A stretch of 64,000 bases of DNA from Vibrio sp. CK2-1 (GCF_021726515.1 NZ_JAKKCJ010000001.1:1026137-1090136), one strand, 5' to 3'; counted from the stretch's first letter, positions 17,520 to 27,640 are shown. The notes: generated by a model not told the origin, from the sequence alone. Program-made: numbers and translations.

Positions 17520-18536
17520 TTAAGCTAGTTGAACTAACAACCATTCTTTTACTTGGGCTAACTCTTCAGCATTCTGTGGGTATCGAATTGAAACCTCATC
17601 TAACGCGGTCGTTATTCCTTCAGCATTATAAAGCTGCTCAGTCAAAGCCTCTTGCAATGCTTCAAGCGGTGCAGGATCTAGGCTATCAGTAAACACTTGC
17701 ACTTCTGTAATGTGCGCTTTCTTGACGTTAAAATGTAGCTCTACGCCGCCCCATTTGAAACGTTCGTCAATGTGGTGGCTGAACTCAGGAGTATTACCAA
17801 AGTTCCAATGCCAATCTTGCTGCTTAGTAAAGGTCGCTTCAAAGTTTGGTAAATCCGGCATCGATTCTTCGGAGATAAACTCTGGCTCGACTGTTTCACC
17901 ATAGTAGTCAAAGAATGCCTGTTTGATCGCTTCACATAAACTGTCGTGGGTTAAAGTGTCATCTAACTGATTGAGATTAATTACGCGAGATCGCACCGAG
18001 GTGATGCCTTTCGCTTGTAGCTTTTTCGGATCTGGGTTGAGATAGTCCGCTAAGCGACTCATGTCTGCATTTAATAGAATCGTGCCATGGTGAAAGCCTC
18101 GGTCCATTGTTTCTCGATAAGCTGAGCCAGAGAACTTACGCTCTCCCTCTTCGGTTTCCACTACAAGATCATTACGCCCTGTGGCTTTACCTTCTATACC
18201 TAATGCTTTTAATGCATCTAATACAATTTGAGTAGACACAGTTTTATCGTATCCCGGCTTGCCTGCCATAAAAGTAAAGTTGCTGTTACCAAGATCATGA
18301 AATACCGCTCCACCACCGCTTTGTCGACGAGCGAGAGTAATACCGTCTCTTTCCATACGCTGAGTATTACACTCTTTCCAAGGGTTCTGCGCTCGGCCAA
18401 TCACCACCGTATTGTCGTTACGCCACAGAAACAACACCTTTTGGTCGGCACTCATCGAACGGAAAATGGTATCTTCTACCGCTAAGTTAAATAGAGGATT
18501 GGTTGAAGTAGAAAACAGCAAACGAAGTGATGACAT
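17520..18536 (-). CDS. lplA: Lipoate-protein ligase A
   Basis: Cytoplasmic enzyme of 338 residues that activates free lipoate with ATP and attaches it to lipoyl domains of 2-oxoacid dehydrogenases and the glycine cleavage system. The lipoate-binding motif [15 protein letters not shown], the GRNDLVVE segment and the lysine in KFSGSAYRE are all present. It has both the large N-terminal catalytic domain and the small C-terminal domain, as in E. coli LplA. It is divergent from the prolyl aminopeptidase gene across 173 bp and monocistronic. Confidence 0.94.
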   Translation of the reverse strand: MSSLRLLFSTSTNPLFNLAVEDTIFRSMSADQKVLFLWRNDNTVVIGRAQNPWKECNTQRMERDGITLARRQSGGGAVFHDLGNSNFTFMAGKPGYDKTVSTQIVLDALKALGIEGKATGRNDLVVETEEGERKFSGSAYRETMDRGFHHGTILLNADMSRLADYLNPDPKKLQAKGITSVRSRVINLNQLDDTLTHDSLCEAIKQAFFDYYGETVEPEFISEESMPDLPNFEATFTKQQDWHWNFGNTPEFSHHIDERFKWGGVELHFNVKKAHITEVQVFTDSLDPAPLEALQEALTEQLYNAEGITTALDEVSIRYPQNAEELAQVKEWLLVQLA

Positions 18537-18709
18537 AAAAACTCTCAGTAGTAATGCATTAATAGCCAGATATTAACCTGAATGAAAAGCATCTGTCCTT
18601 AACCAAGATGTAAAATTTTGCTTTTCCAGCAGCTTTCCATTAACTCACTTCACGCTTGGTGATAAGCTCCATCAATAAAAAGTAGTTTGTTGAATTAAGG
18701 AGAATTCTA

Positions 18710-20050
18710 GTGCCCATTCCTCATGAGCTTGCTTCATCATTTGTTGATAATGGAATACTTTATCAGCCGCACCAATTTCAAGTTCCTCTTAAGCATGATG
18801 ATAAGCAAAGCCAGACTATTACCGTCTATGCTCGCGAGTTAGTCAGCCTAGAGAAACAAACGCAAGATTTACCTTGGCTAGTTTATTTTCAAGGTGGCCC
18901 AGGTTTTCCTTCCCCTAGAGCGAATGGACAATCGGGTTGGTTAAAAGCGGCGCTCCAGCAATATCGCGTATTATTACTCGATCAACGCGGCACAGGGCTA
19001 AGTTCACCTATTACTCACCAAACACTTGAAGGTATGAGTAGTGATGAACAAGCAGACTATCTCTGCCATTTCAGAGCAGACAGCATTGTCAAAGATGCCG
19101 AAACCATACGTAAACATTTCAATGTAGAAAAGTGGGCAATACTTGGCCAAAGCTTTGGCGGCTTTTGTTCATTAACCTACCTATCGCTTTATCCTGATAG
19201 TCTATTAAAATCTTATATTACTGGCGGCGTTCCTTCTTTAACTCGCCATGCCGATGAGGTTTACCAAGCGACCTACCAACGAGTAAAACAAAAAAATGAT
19301 AGTTTCTTCCGCCAATTTCCACAGGCGCAAACCTTGTGTCAGCGCATTGCAGACTACTTACTCAATCACGATACCTATTTTCCTAACGGCCAGCTATTTA
19401 CCGTAGAACAATTTCAAATGATCGGTATTAACCTAGGTCGTGGCAATGCAGCCCTTCCTATGTACTACCTGCTTGAAAGCGCTTTTGTCACCGTAGATGG
19501 CAAAGAAACATTAAGCTACGCCTTTTTGAATGCCATGTTGGCGGAACAGGCTTACCAGACCAATCCTATCTATGCCATTTTGCATGAATCGATTTATTGC
19601 CAGCCTTTTGCTAAGAATGATTCCGAGCAAACAGCATCGGCTTGGTCAGCGCATCGTGTTCGACAAACCTACCCTGAATTCAACTACCAAACTGGAAACC
19701 CTTTCCTATTTACTGGTGAAATGGTGTACCCGTGGATGTTTGAACAAATGCAATGCTTAAAACCATTAAAAGAGGCGGCAAACAAACTCGCTGAAAAACA
19801 AGATTGGTCTGCTCTTTACGATGTAGAACAGTTAAAAAAGAATACCGTTCCCATTGCTTGCGCGGTTTATGTTGAAGATATGTATGTTGAGTTCGATTAT
19901 TCACGCGAAACCCTAGCAAACATACCGAACAGTCGAGCTTGGATGACTAATGAATATGAACACAACGGCATTGGTGTCGACGGTGAAACCATCTTTAACC
20001 GACTTGATGAAATGCTAAACCAAATTAGCCAACTGCCAAGCCACCAATAG
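18710..20050 (+). CDS. pap: Prolyl aminopeptidase (S33 alpha/beta hydrolase)
   Basis: Cytoplasmic peptidase of 446 residues that removes N-terminal proline from peptides. It closely follows the long Aeromonas-type prolyl aminopeptidase rather than the short Bacillus type: VYFQGGPGFPSPR as oxyanion loop, LDQRGTG, nucleophile elbow GQSFGGF with the catalytic serine, then AEDMYVEFDYS-like and NEYEHNG segments that carry the aspartate and histidine. The start codon is GTG, supported by AAGGAG 7 nt upstream. It is 38 bp before the GNAT gene, so the two may be cotranscribed. Confidence 0.92.
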   Translation: MPIPHELASSFVDNGILYQPHQFQVPLKHDDKQSQTITVYARELVSLEKQTQDLPWLVYFQGGPGFPSPRANGQSGWLKAALQQYRVLLLDQRGTGLSSPITHQTLEGMSSDEQADYLCHFRADSIVKDAETIRKHFNVEKWAILGQSFGGFCSLTYLSLYPDSLLKSYITGGVPSLTRHADEVYQATYQRVKQKNDSFFRQFPQAQTLCQRIADYLLNHDTYFPNGQLFTVEQFQMIGINLGRGNAALPMYYLLESAFVTVDGKETLSYAFLNAMLAEQAYQTNPIYAILHESIYCQPFAKNDSEQTASAWSAHRVRQTYPEFNYQTGNPFLFTGEMVYPWMFEQMQCLKPLKEAANKLAEKQDWSALYDVEQLKKNTVPIACAVYVEDMYVEFDYSRETLANIPNSRAWMTNEYEHNGIGVDGETIFNRLDEMLNQISQLPSHQ

Positions 20051-20088
20051 CCGAATCCCCTAGCCTAGGGTGCTATAAGGAAATAACG

Positions 20089-20604
20089 ATGAAAACCAAA
20101 GTCTTAATAGATATTACTCCGTACATGGATGATCTGGTTGTACTATTGCAAGATTGTGTTGCGAGCGGTGCATCGGTTGGTTTTTTGCCACCAGTAGAGC
20201 TTCAAACAGCGCAAAAGTATTGGCAAGATGTCGCAGCTGCACTCGAAGCAAAACCTTCAACTCGATTATTAATCGCCGCATTTGAAGGCGAACAATTGAT
20301 TGGCTGCGTGCAATTATCTCTAGCTAGCAAATCAAACGCTAAGCATCGCGCTGAAGTTGAAAAGTTAATGGTACATACCCAGCATAGAGGTAATGGAATC
20401 AGCAAGGCTTTATTATCACACCTAGAAGAAGAGGCTCTGGTGGCCGGCCGTCGATTATTAATTCTCGATACCCGTGTCGGCGATATTGCTTCAGAACTAT
20501 ACAAACGTATGAACTATACCGAAGCTGGCTATATTCCTGACTTTGCTTTAAGCGCCACTGGTGAGTTAGATGGCACCACGTTTTTCTATAAGATGCTTTC
20601 TTAA
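20089..20604 (+). CDS. GNAT-family N-acetyltransferase
   Basis: Predicted acetyl-CoA-dependent N-acyltransferase of 171 residues. The GNAT motif A is visible as VEKLMVHTQHRGNGISKALL (acetyl-CoA pyrophosphate loop). It is followed by LDTRVGDIASELYKRMNY, the usual beta5/alpha4 region. The substrate is unknown. It lies 38 bp downstream of the prolyl aminopeptidase gene and ends just before a strong terminator, so the pair likely forms a two-gene operon. AAGGAAAT precedes the ATG. Confidence 0.88.
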   Translation: MKTKVLIDITPYMDDLVVLLQDCVASGASVGFLPPVELQTAQKYWQDVAAALEAKPSTRLLIAAFEGEQLIGCVQLSLASKSNAKHRAEVEKLMVHTQHRGNGISKALLSHLEEEALVAGRRLLILDTRVGDIASELYKRMNYTEAGYIPDFALSATGELDGTTFFYKMLS

Positions 20605-20654
20605 ATCACATCGAAAAACAAATATCTAATATTTTCAATAACTAACAGCTCAAC

Positions 20655-20684
20655 GCCGATGTACCCACTACATCGGCATTTTTA
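20655..20684 (+). terminator. Rho-independent terminator after the GNAT gene
   Basis: Stem GCCGATGTA / TACATCGGC with a 5-base loop, followed by ATTTTTAT. Located 50 bp after the stop. Confidence 0.9.
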
Positions 20685-20861
20685 TACCGATCGCCATATT
20701 TACACTGTAAAACCAATTGTGACGCCGTCACCATGTCAAGAAAAAAATCTTATCAAGATCTGCAATATTTCTCGTTCTTCAACGTAACTTGAATCCTTTA
20801 TACTCAAGCCAACCCGTCGATTGGGTTCTATTATTAATCATTGAATATTAAAGAGTTAATT

Positions 20862-21410
20862 ATGCCGGACACTATCCGTATTCGCGCTTTAGAAAAAGAC
20901 GATCTTAGATTTATTCATAGCCTCAACAATAACCGCAGTGTGATGTCGTATTGGTTCGAAGAGCCGTATGAATCCTTTATGGAGCTAGAAAGTCTTTATG
21001 TTAAACATATCCATGATTTGAATGAGCGACGCTTTATTGCTGAGAATGGAGACCGCGAGCATGTTGGTTTGGTCGAGTTGGTTGAAATCAACTATATCCA
21101 CCGAACGGCTGAGTTTCAGATCATCATTGCCCCTCACTTTCAAGGCAAAGGCTATGCACGAGAAATCATTGATCGCGCTGTTAATTACGCTTTCAAAATA
21201 TTGAATATTAACAAGTTATATCTTCAAGTTTCGGATGAAAACGAGAAAGCCGTTTACCTGTACGAAAGCTTTGGCTTTAAACGTGAAGGCCTATTGATTG
21301 AGGAGTTCTTCATGAATGGTCAGTATCGAAATGCCATTCGTATGTACATGCTGCAGCGGGACTACATTAACTTGCAACATGAACCTAGTGCGATTAATGC
21401 AACTGAATAA
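20862..21410 (+). CDS. speG: Spermidine N1-acetyltransferase SpeG
   Basis: Cytoplasmic acetyltransferase of 182 residues that acetylates spermidine and spermine to limit polyamine toxicity. The sequence follows Vibrio SpeG closely: [33 protein letters not shown] (polyamine site), [26 protein letters not shown] (acetyl-CoA loop) and [18 protein letters not shown]. The ATG at 20862 is chosen because AAAGAG lies 8 nt upstream; a TTG at 20841 would extend it by seven residues. Monocistronic between two terminators. Confidence 0.93.
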   Translation: MPDTIRIRALEKDDLRFIHSLNNNRSVMSYWFEEPYESFMELESLYVKHIHDLNERRFIAENGDREHVGLVELVEINYIHRTAEFQIIIAPHFQGKGYAREIIDRAVNYAFKILNINKLYLQVSDENEKAVYLYESFGFKREGLLIEEFFMNGQYRNAIRMYMLQRDYINLQHEPSAINATE

Positions 21411-21418
21411 ATAAAATT

Positions 21419-21451
21419 AGCGCCACCTGATTATCTCTTCTAGGTGGCGCT
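21419..21451. terminator. Bidirectional terminator speG / chitinase
   Basis: Perfect 10-bp stem AGCGCCACCT / AGGTGGCGCT between convergent genes, T-rich on both sides (CTCTCTGTTTT on plus, TAATTTTATT on minus). Confidence 0.85.
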
Positions 21452-21461
21452 CTCTGTTTTG

Positions 21462-22793
21462 CTACTCTTTATTCATGCCATCAGCCATCGCATTAACTAA
21501 ATCATGATCTTTCGTGTCTCCTGATAAATCCCATGAAAAAATCCCTGCCAAATTATTAGCTTTGGCCCATTCAGCCTTAGCTTTAATAGATTCAGGATTA
21601 TCGTAGCTAATGAACACTTGTTTTTCAGGGTTCCATAAATAAGGTGCTTGAGCTGCTTTATCATAGCCTTGTACGTAGCCCTGTTTGCTGGTGTAGTTCT
21701 TCATCAGATCCCAATACATGAAGAAGCCAGGCTCCGTTGTACCAAACGCTGCCCCTTTCTCTGAAGTTAATGTTGAGCTAGGCAACTTACCATCAAAGTC
21801 TTTCGTTCCTTCCCAACCACGGCCAAAGAATGTCGCGCCAATAACCAATTTTTCTGGGGGGATACCTTGATCGATCATTTGTTGAATAAACACATCAGCG
21901 CCCATTCCCCACCAACTACGCTCTGTTGCATGTAGATTGGTTAAATGACCGGTTTGTTGACCCCAGCCGCCTAAAAAGTCATAGGTCATAGCAAACATAT
22001 TGGTTAGATATTGCTCCGCGTTCTGAAAATCTATTTGCGTTGTTTTAGGACCAACCCCAACCGCCATAGATAATTCATACTCACGCTTTGTTTTCTCTTC
22101 TAACGCATCGAGATCCGCCCGCATGGTTTTTACTAAATAAGTAAAGGCTTCTTTTTCCAATGCTTTTTGTTCATCGGTTAATTTTGTGTCTGGATTCCAT
22201 GGAGAAGTCGTTAAGCCACCGCCTCCTGGATACTCCCAATCTAAATCGATACCATCAAAAAAATCATATTGAGCAATGAGCTCTACAGCTGTACGTGAAA
22301 ATTGGTCTATTGCTTTTTTATTTTTAGCCATTTCGTGGAAAGGTTCAGACATTGTCCAGCCACCAAAAGATGGCAGAATTTTCAAATTTGGGTGATTAGC
22401 TTTTAGCTGTGCTAATTGAGAGAAATGACCTTTGTAATCCACATCGACAGATACACTCCCGAAATCATGCTCAAGCGCCGCCTCTTTATCGACAATAATT
22501 GCCGTATAAGGCTCTTTTCCTTCACATTGTTGGGCTACTTGAGTTTGAACGGCTTCACCTGCACCAGTATGTGGCCCACACATAGATAGAAATGCATAAA
22601 TAATATGCGTCAGTTTGTCCGCCGGAATATCTTTTACAGAATATGGATTGATCTCGCTTTTATAAAACCAATCAGCAAAATACCCAGCAACGATGGGTGA
22701 GTTCATCGGCTTTTCAGCAGCAAAAGCAGTGCCCCCACTGAAACTTGCACACAAAATAGAACCGACTAACGTGGGTAATACTAATTTTTTCAT
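21462..22793 (-). CDS. Secreted GH18 chitinase
   Basis: Predicted exported glycoside hydrolase family 18 enzyme of about 443 residues that hydrolyses beta-1,4-GlcNAc links. A signal peptide ends near AFAAEK. The catalytic DxxDxDxE motif is present as DGIDLDWE with the acid/base Glu187. Other GH18 landmarks are SFGGW, MTYDFLGGWG (substrate-binding DxxY region) and the C-terminal GIFSWDLSGD. There is no chitin-binding domain, so soluble or partly degraded chitin is a likely substrate. The start at 22793 has GGGAGA 5-6 nt upstream; a longer frame to 22814 lacks one. Monocistronic. Confidence 0.93.
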   Translation of the reverse strand: MKKLVLPTLVGSILCASFSGGTAFAAEKPMNSPIVAGYFADWFYKSEINPYSVKDIPADKLTHIIYAFLSMCGPHTGAGEAVQTQVAQQCEGKEPYTAIIVDKEAALEHDFGSVSVDVDYKGHFSQLAQLKANHPNLKILPSFGGWTMSEPFHEMAKNKKAIDQFSRTAVELIAQYDFFDGIDLDWEYPGGGGLTTSPWNPDTKLTDEQKALEKEAFTYLVKTMRADLDALEEKTKREYELSMAVGVGPKTTQIDFQNAEQYLTNMFAMTYDFLGGWGQQTGHLTNLHATERSWWGMGADVFIQQMIDQGIPPEKLVIGATFFGRGWEGTKDFDGKLPSSTLTSEKGAAFGTTEPGFFMYWDLMKNYTSKQGYVQGYDKAAQAPYLWNPEKQVFISYDNPESIKAKAEWAKANNLAGIFSWDLSGDTKDHDLVNAMADGMNKE

Positions 22794-23279
22794 TTCTATC
22801 TCCCAATAAATCATGACAAATCAAAGAGTACGCTGTTCAAATGCACCCTAAGCACATGATTATGCAGCCTCAATTAATCATGCTATTGAGTAAACTTAAT
22901 CTTAATTATTAAGTTCGTAGAGCCAAATAGTTCAATTTATGACCTGTGGTTATTTTTAGAAGAAAATTAATGTATCTCACCATGTGTGTTGCATGTTTTT
23001 TCAAATTCACACGCAAAAATAATGAGGTATTTAATGCAATCGTTTGGCTAAAAAGACGTGATATTGAAAAGAGAGAAGTTCTAAAATTAGCAATCGTTTC
23101 CTTAAAATAAAGTGAGATCTAGGCATCTTTTTTCACTCACTTGGTTTGACTTGAGCTCGTTATATTTCGACTATGAATACCTAATTAAACCTTACAGACT
23201 TTAGCTTGCCACCTTGATGTCGCTTAGCTGAGTTATTTTTCTTCTGTTATTTCATTTCAATTATTAGATAGGGTTATAC
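22794..23279. other. Gene-free region between chitinase and talB
   Basis: Divergent promoter region of 486 bp. It holds an inverted repeat CTTAAT/ATTAAG (22895-22913) inside a longer word AAACTTAATCTTAA (22892-22905) that recurs in the alginate-lyase leader. A 46-codon frame at 22971 lacks a ribosome-binding site. I see no terminator or RNA gene. Confidence 0.6.
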
Positions 23280-24230
23280 ATGAGTAGTAAATTAGAACAG
23301 CTTCGCGCACTCACTACCGTTGTTGCAGATACTGGTGACATTGATGCCATCGCAAAATACCAACCTCAAGATGCCACCACTAACCCATCATTGATTTTAA
23401 AAGCGGCGCAAATTGAAAACTATTCACGCCTGATTGATCAATCTATCGCTTATGCCAAAGCGCAAAGCGACGATGCAGACCGACAAGTGCAAGATACTTG
23501 TGACATGCTAGCGGTAACGATTGGTCAAGAGATCTTAAAAGTGATTCCGGGTCGTATTTCAACTGAAGTAGACGCTCGTCTTTCATACGATACTGAAGGC
23601 AGTGTGACTAAGGCTCGCCAGCTAATCAAAATGTACAACGATGCTGGTATTACTAACGACCGTATTTTGATTAAACTGGCTTCGACTTGGGAAGGCATTC
23701 GCGCAGCGGAAATTTTAGAAAGTGAAGGCATCAACTGTAACCTCACTCTACTCTTCTCTTTCGCTCAAGCACGTGCCTGTGCTGAAGCTGGTGTTTACTT
23801 AATCTCACCGTTTGTTGGTCGCATTATGGACTGGCACAAGGCGAAAGAAGGTCGTGATTTTGAAGCGAGTGAAGATCCTGGTGTTAAATCGGTTACCAGT
23901 ATCTACAACTACTACAAGCAACATGGCTACGAAACGGTAGTAATGGGCGCAAGCTTCCGTAATACCGGTGAGATTTTAGAACTTGCTGGTTGTGATCGCT
24001 TAACTATCAGCCCTCAGTTGTTGCAAGAGCTGGAAGATAGCCAAGGTGAAGTGGTGCAAAAACTGAAACCTGCGCAAAGCATTCAAGCTCAACCAGAAAA
24101 AATGACGCACGCTGAGTTCTTGTGGGAGCACAACCAAGATCCGATGGCAGTTGAAAAACTAGCTGAGGGCATCCGCGCTTTTGCTGTCGACCAAGGCAAA
24201 CTAGAAGCTATGATTAAAGCGAAACTATAA
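23280..24230 (+). CDS. talB: Transaldolase
   Basis: Cytoplasmic class I transaldolase of 316 residues. It transfers a dihydroxyacetone unit between sedoheptulose 7-phosphate and glyceraldehyde 3-phosphate in the pentose phosphate pathway. The Schiff-base lysine is Lys132 in [13 protein letters not shown], the same number as in E. coli TalB. The N-terminal signature [12 protein letters not shown] and the segment [19 protein letters not shown] are intact. AGGG lies about 6 nt before the start. It has its own terminator and stands alone, with no transketolase beside it in the visible sequence. Confidence 0.95.
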   Translation: MSSKLEQLRALTTVVADTGDIDAIAKYQPQDATTNPSLILKAAQIENYSRLIDQSIAYAKAQSDDADRQVQDTCDMLAVTIGQEILKVIPGRISTEVDARLSYDTEGSVTKARQLIKMYNDAGITNDRILIKLASTWEGIRAAEILESEGINCNLTLLFSFAQARACAEAGVYLISPFVGRIMDWHKAKEGRDFEASEDPGVKSVTSIYNYYKQHGYETVVMGASFRNTGEILELAGCDRLTISPQLLQELEDSQGEVVQKLKPAQSIQAQPEKMTHAEFLWEHNQDPMAVEKLAEGIRAFAVDQGKLEAMIKAKL

Positions 24231-24280
24231 TCCTACAACACCAAGATCTAGGAGATGTTGCCCTAGGTTTACCTTGCTAA

Positions 24281-24309
24281 AATGGTCAGTTAATCACTGG
24301 CCATTTTTT
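24281..24309 (+). terminator. Rho-independent terminator of talB
   Basis: Stem AATGGTCAG / CTGGCCATT (one G-T pair) with a 7-base loop, followed by T-rich sequence. Located 50 bp after the talB stop and immediately before the ribosome-binding site of the next gene. Confidence 0.85.
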
Positions 24310-24325
24310 GTTTATCGGAGTGCTT

Positions 24326-24757
24326 ATGTATCTATATCCTACTATTTTGGTCGCCATTAACCCAAACGACTTACATGCCAAACAGCTTGTCTTTAAAGCT
24401 GCAACCGTGGCTAAGCAAAACCAAGCAGAACTTCACCTTGCTTATGTCGAAAAAGGCATTTTCAATATTCAGTATCTTTATCGAGATGAAGGATTGTTTA
24501 ATTTTCATCCAGGCAAAGAACTTGAACTCATTCAACAGTTGCATGAGTTAAGCCAATCAAGCCCTTACCCTGTAAAAAATATCCACTTTGCTGCTGGGGA
24601 AGTCATTAAACACTTAGAAGATTTAATTGAAGAAGTTGAAGCGAAGCTTGTGGTTGTCGGCCATAAAAATAAACTCACTCACTTTTTTGGTGGTATTGAA
24701 GACAATTTGTCCGCCGATCTGCAGTGCGATATCTTACAAATACACAGTTTTGATTAA
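24326..24757 (+). CDS. Universal stress protein, single domain
   Basis: Cytoplasmic UspA-fold protein of 143 residues. It begins LYPTILVAINPND, which replaces the usual ILVPVD of strand 1. Near the C-terminus, LVVVGHKNKLTHFFGGIEDN occupies the position of the ATP-binding G-x2-G-x9-G motif. The glycine spacing is only partly kept, so nucleotide binding is doubtful; it is closer to the UspA/UspC subgroup that does not bind ATP. The ATG at 24326 has GGAG 6 nt upstream. It precedes the SulP/Usp pair by 355 bp. Confidence 0.85.
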   Translation: MYLYPTILVAINPNDLHAKQLVFKAATVAKQNQAELHLAYVEKGIFNIQYLYRDEGLFNFHPGKELELIQQLHELSQSSPYPVKNIHFAAGEVIKHLEDLIEEVEAKLVVVGHKNKLTHFFGGIEDNLSADLQCDILQIHSFD

Positions 24758-25112
24758 TGTTTTCATAGCTTAATTCAGATAGTCCTTACGAATAGTGCGA
24801 CAATTTTTTATTCCTTAGTTAATAAAATTGTTATATATTCCAAGCACTATTTGCAATACATAAGGTAAAGTACTTTGCTTGTTACGCCGCCCTAGACGTA
24901 CACCCTCCCAAAAGTCACCACTTTTCGCGTGACACTTTTATGCCGTTTCCACGGTAGGTACTTTGATATAAATATCAGAGTCACCACTATTACACACAAA
25001 TAACATCTCAAAAAACTGTACATACTGCCATGCTCGCAGAAAGACTACTCATGTCTGTCTTTTCTCGCATGCTGTCTGTCAGGTTATTTACAAGTACATA
25101 ATAAGGATTTCT
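24758..25112 (+). promoter_or_regulatory. Leader region of the SulP gene, with possible upstream peptide
   Basis: Gene-free 355 bp. It holds an inverted repeat GTCAC-N10-GTGAC (24914-24933). An imperfect long hairpin (25029-25071) has arms CATGC...AGAAAGAC and GTCTTTTCT...GCATG. A 23-codon frame at 25030-25101 (MLAERLLMSVF...) ends 11 bp before the SulP start. No ribosome-binding site is obvious for that frame; an internal ATG at 25051 has a weak AGAAAG. This may be a regulatory leader; the evidence is structural only. Confidence 0.4.
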
Positions 25113-26600
25113 ATGCTTGAAAAAATGAAAGTAGAATGGTTCTCGAACATTCGAGGCGATCTACTGGCTGGTATTGTTGTTGCACTAGCCTTAATTCCCG
25201 AAGCCATCGCCTTTTCGATTATTGCCGGTGTTGACCCTAAAGTCGGTTTATATGCTTCTTTTTGTATCTCAGTCATTATTGCTATTGTGGGTGGTCGCCC
25301 AGGTATGATCTCTGCGGCAACCGGTGCAATGGCGCTACTCATGGTCACTCTGGTAAAAGAACATGGATTAGAGTACCTACTCGCGGCAACACTACTCACC
25401 GGTGTATTACAAATTCTTGCCGGCTATTTGAAACTTGGCAGCCTAATGCGTTTTGTTTCTCGCTCCGTTGTCACCGGCTTTGTAAACGCGCTAGCTATTT
25501 TGATTTTTATGGCGCAACTACCAGAACTCACCAACGTTACATGGCATGTTTATGCAATGACGGCTGCCGGCTTAGCGATTATTTACCTTTTCCCTTACCT
25601 ACCTTTTGTCGGTAAAACCATTCCCTCGCCTTTAGTTTGCATTGTGGTATTAACCGCTATTGCGATCTCTTTTGGAATTGATATTCGTACCGTAGGCGAT
25701 ATGGGGCAACTACCTGATACTTTACCTATCTTCTTATGGCCAGATGTTCCTCTTAACCTTGATACTCTACTGATTGTTTTGCCTTACTCTGTAGGTTTAG
25801 CGGTGGTTGGTTTATTAGAGTCGATGATGACTGCTACCATTGTGGATGATTTAACCGACACCAAAAGTAACCGTAACCAAGAATGTAAAGGCCAAGGTAT
25901 TGCCAACATCGGAGCTGGTTTAATGGGTGGCATGGCTGGTTGTGCGATGATTGGTCAATCTATGATTAATATAAAATCTGGTGGTCGTGGACGTCTTTCT
26001 ACATTTTCTGCTGGGGTCTTTTTGATCATCATGGTGGTTTTCTTAGATGATTGGCTGAAACAAATCCCAATGGCGGCCCTTGTCGCGGTAATGATCATGG
26101 TGTCTATCGGTACTTTCTCTTGGAGCTCGATTAAAGATCTCAAAAAGCACCCTCTATCGACCAACATTGTGATGGTCGTGACGGTTATTGTGGTTGTCGC
26201 CACGCATAATTTAGCTTTAGGTGTGCTAGCAGGAGTCTTGTTAGCGACGCTATTCTTCGCCAACAAAATCGGTCGTTTTATGGTGGTGAAATCAGACATA
26301 ACCGACAATGGCGTACGTAAATATCAAGTCGTAGGGCAAGTGTTCTTCGCTTCTTCTGAGCAATTAACTGAATCGTTCGATTTCAAAGAAGTAGTTGATA
26401 AAGTGGTTATTGACTTAACTCATGCACACTTTTGGGATATCACCTCGGTCTCTTCACTCGATAAAATCGTCATCAAATTCCGTCGTGAAGGCGCTGAAGT
26501 GGAAATTATTGGCATGAGCGAAGCAACAGAAACCATTGTCGACAAGTTTGGCGTTCATAACGATCCCAAAGAAGTTGAAAAATTGATGGCTGGTCACTAA
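25113..26600 (+). CDS. SulP-family inorganic anion transporter with STAS domain
   Basis: Inner-membrane anion transporter of 495 residues in the SLC26/SulP family, which carries sulfate, bicarbonate or dicarboxylates. About 12-14 hydrophobic segments fill residues 15-390, with the family motifs [24 protein letters not shown] and [17 protein letters not shown]-terminal STAS domain follows (roughly 395-490, with [20 protein letters not shown]). The overall pattern is nearer to BicA-like bicarbonate transporters than to sulfate permeases. The substrate remains inferred. AAGGA lies 7 nt upstream. The next gene, a double Usp protein, starts 11 bp after its stop. Confidence 0.88.
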   Translation: MLEKMKVEWFSNIRGDLLAGIVVALALIPEAIAFSIIAGVDPKVGLYASFCISVIIAIVGGRPGMISAATGAMALLMVTLVKEHGLEYLLAATLLTGVLQILAGYLKLGSLMRFVSRSVVTGFVNALAILIFMAQLPELTNVTWHVYAMTAAGLAIIYLFPYLPFVGKTIPSPLVCIVVLTAIAISFGIDIRTVGDMGQLPDTLPIFLWPDVPLNLDTLLIVLPYSVGLAVVGLLESMMTATIVDDLTDTKSNRNQECKGQGIANIGAGLMGGMAGCAMIGQSMINIKSGGRGRLSTFSAGVFLIIMVVFLDDWLKQIPMAALVAVMIMVSIGTFSWSSIKDLKKHPLSTNIVMVVTVIVVVATHNLALGVLAGVLLATLFFANKIGRFMVVKSDITDNGVRKYQVVGQVFFASSEQLTESFDFKEVVDKVVIDLTHAHFWDITSVSSLDKIVIKFRREGAEVEIIGMSEATETIVDKFGVHNDPKEVEKLMAGH

Positions 26601-26610
26601 GGAGAGAACT

Positions 26611-27462
26611 ATGAATAAGATTATTACCTGTATCGATGGCTCAACTTATGCCAATGCTGTCTGTCAAAGTGGGATTTGGGCTGCGAATAAGCTCGATAAA
26701 ACCCTACTATTTTTACATGCGATTGAAAAAAACAATCAATCCACCAGCGAAGATTTGAGTGGCGCAATTGGCCTTGGTGCACGTTCTTCATTATTAAAAG
26801 ATATGGCATCGCTAGACGAACAAAGAAGCAAGCTCGCGGTAGAAGTTGGCAAAGATATGCTCACCCATGCTTCTCAGATTGCAGCAGAACAAGGTTGCCA
26901 GGCGGTAGAACAAACTCAACGTTACAGCCACATCGTAGAAGCCATTCTTGATCTAGAGTTTGAAGCTAGACTGATTGTCATTGGCCGCTCAGGTGAAGAT
27001 CACGATAAAGGGTTTAAAAAGCTTGGTTCGAATATCGAAAAGGTCATTCGTCAAGCTCACACTCCTATCCTCATTACCAATAAGGAATTTAGCGAGCCTA
27101 AAAGTTTTATGTTGGCTTATGATGGACGTGAAACCGCAGATAAAGCGGTGCAACGTGTGATTGACGGAGGGTTATTACATGGCCTTACTTGCCACCTAGT
27201 GACAGTAAAAAATAACCAAAATGACTTAGCGGATAAATTCAAACAAACTGAAGCTTTGTTAATTGAAAATGGCTTTAACGTTAAGTCTCAATTTTTAGAA
27301 GGTAATGTGTTTGATTCTCTGATGGATTACAAAAGAGATAATGAAGTAGACATGTTGGTGATGGGTGCTTTCTCGCACTCTAAACTTGCACAAATATTTC
27401 TAGGCAGTAACACCCTAAAAATGTTGGAGCATACTCACTTGCCATTATTGATTTTGCGTTAG
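26611..27462 (+). CDS. Tandem-domain universal stress protein
   Basis: Cytoplasmic protein of 283 residues with two UspA domains. The first (about 1-150) ends with IGRSGEDHDKGFKKLGSNIE and the second (about 155-283) with MGAFSHSKLAQIFLGSNT. Both approximate the G-x2-G-x9-G(S/T) nucleotide-binding motif. AAGGAGAG lies 6 nt before the ATG and only 11 bp separate it from the SulP gene, so the two are almost certainly cotranscribed. This suggests a role in controlling or sensing the transporter, possibly through nucleotide binding; that is inference. Confidence 0.88.
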   Translation: MNKIITCIDGSTYANAVCQSGIWAANKLDKTLLFLHAIEKNNQSTSEDLSGAIGLGARSSLLKDMASLDEQRSKLAVEVGKDMLTHASQIAAEQGCQAVEQTQRYSHIVEAILDLEFEARLIVIGRSGEDHDKGFKKLGSNIEKVIRQAHTPILITNKEFSEPKSFMLAYDGRETADKAVQRVIDGGLLHGLTCHLVTVKNNQNDLADKFKQTEALLIENGFNVKSQFLEGNVFDSLMDYKRDNEVDMLVMGAFSHSKLAQIFLGSNTLKMLEHTHLPLLILR

Positions 27463-27497
27463 TATCTCCGATTAATGCAGATCAACGTTGACTAGAT

Positions 27498-27530
27498 AAA
27501 GAGTAGCACCTTAGGCGACTCTTTCTTCTT
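27498..27530 (+). terminator. Terminator after the SulP-Usp operon
   Basis: Stem AAAGAGT / ACTCTTT followed by CTTCTTTC, 35 bp after the stop of the tandem Usp gene. Confidence 0.55.
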
Positions 27531-27640
27531 TCGTGAATATCCAATACATAGTGGCAAATAAACTAATAGTGATACTAAACTAGTAGGGACAACAAGCTAA
27601 TACCAGCCTATCACGCGATCTATTATCACACGAGCCACTA

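Noticed and set aside
22971..23111. 46-codon frame beginning MYLTMCVACFF between chitinase and talB
   Set aside because: No ribosome-binding site, AT-rich codon use unlike neighbours, and no terminator of its own; probably chance.
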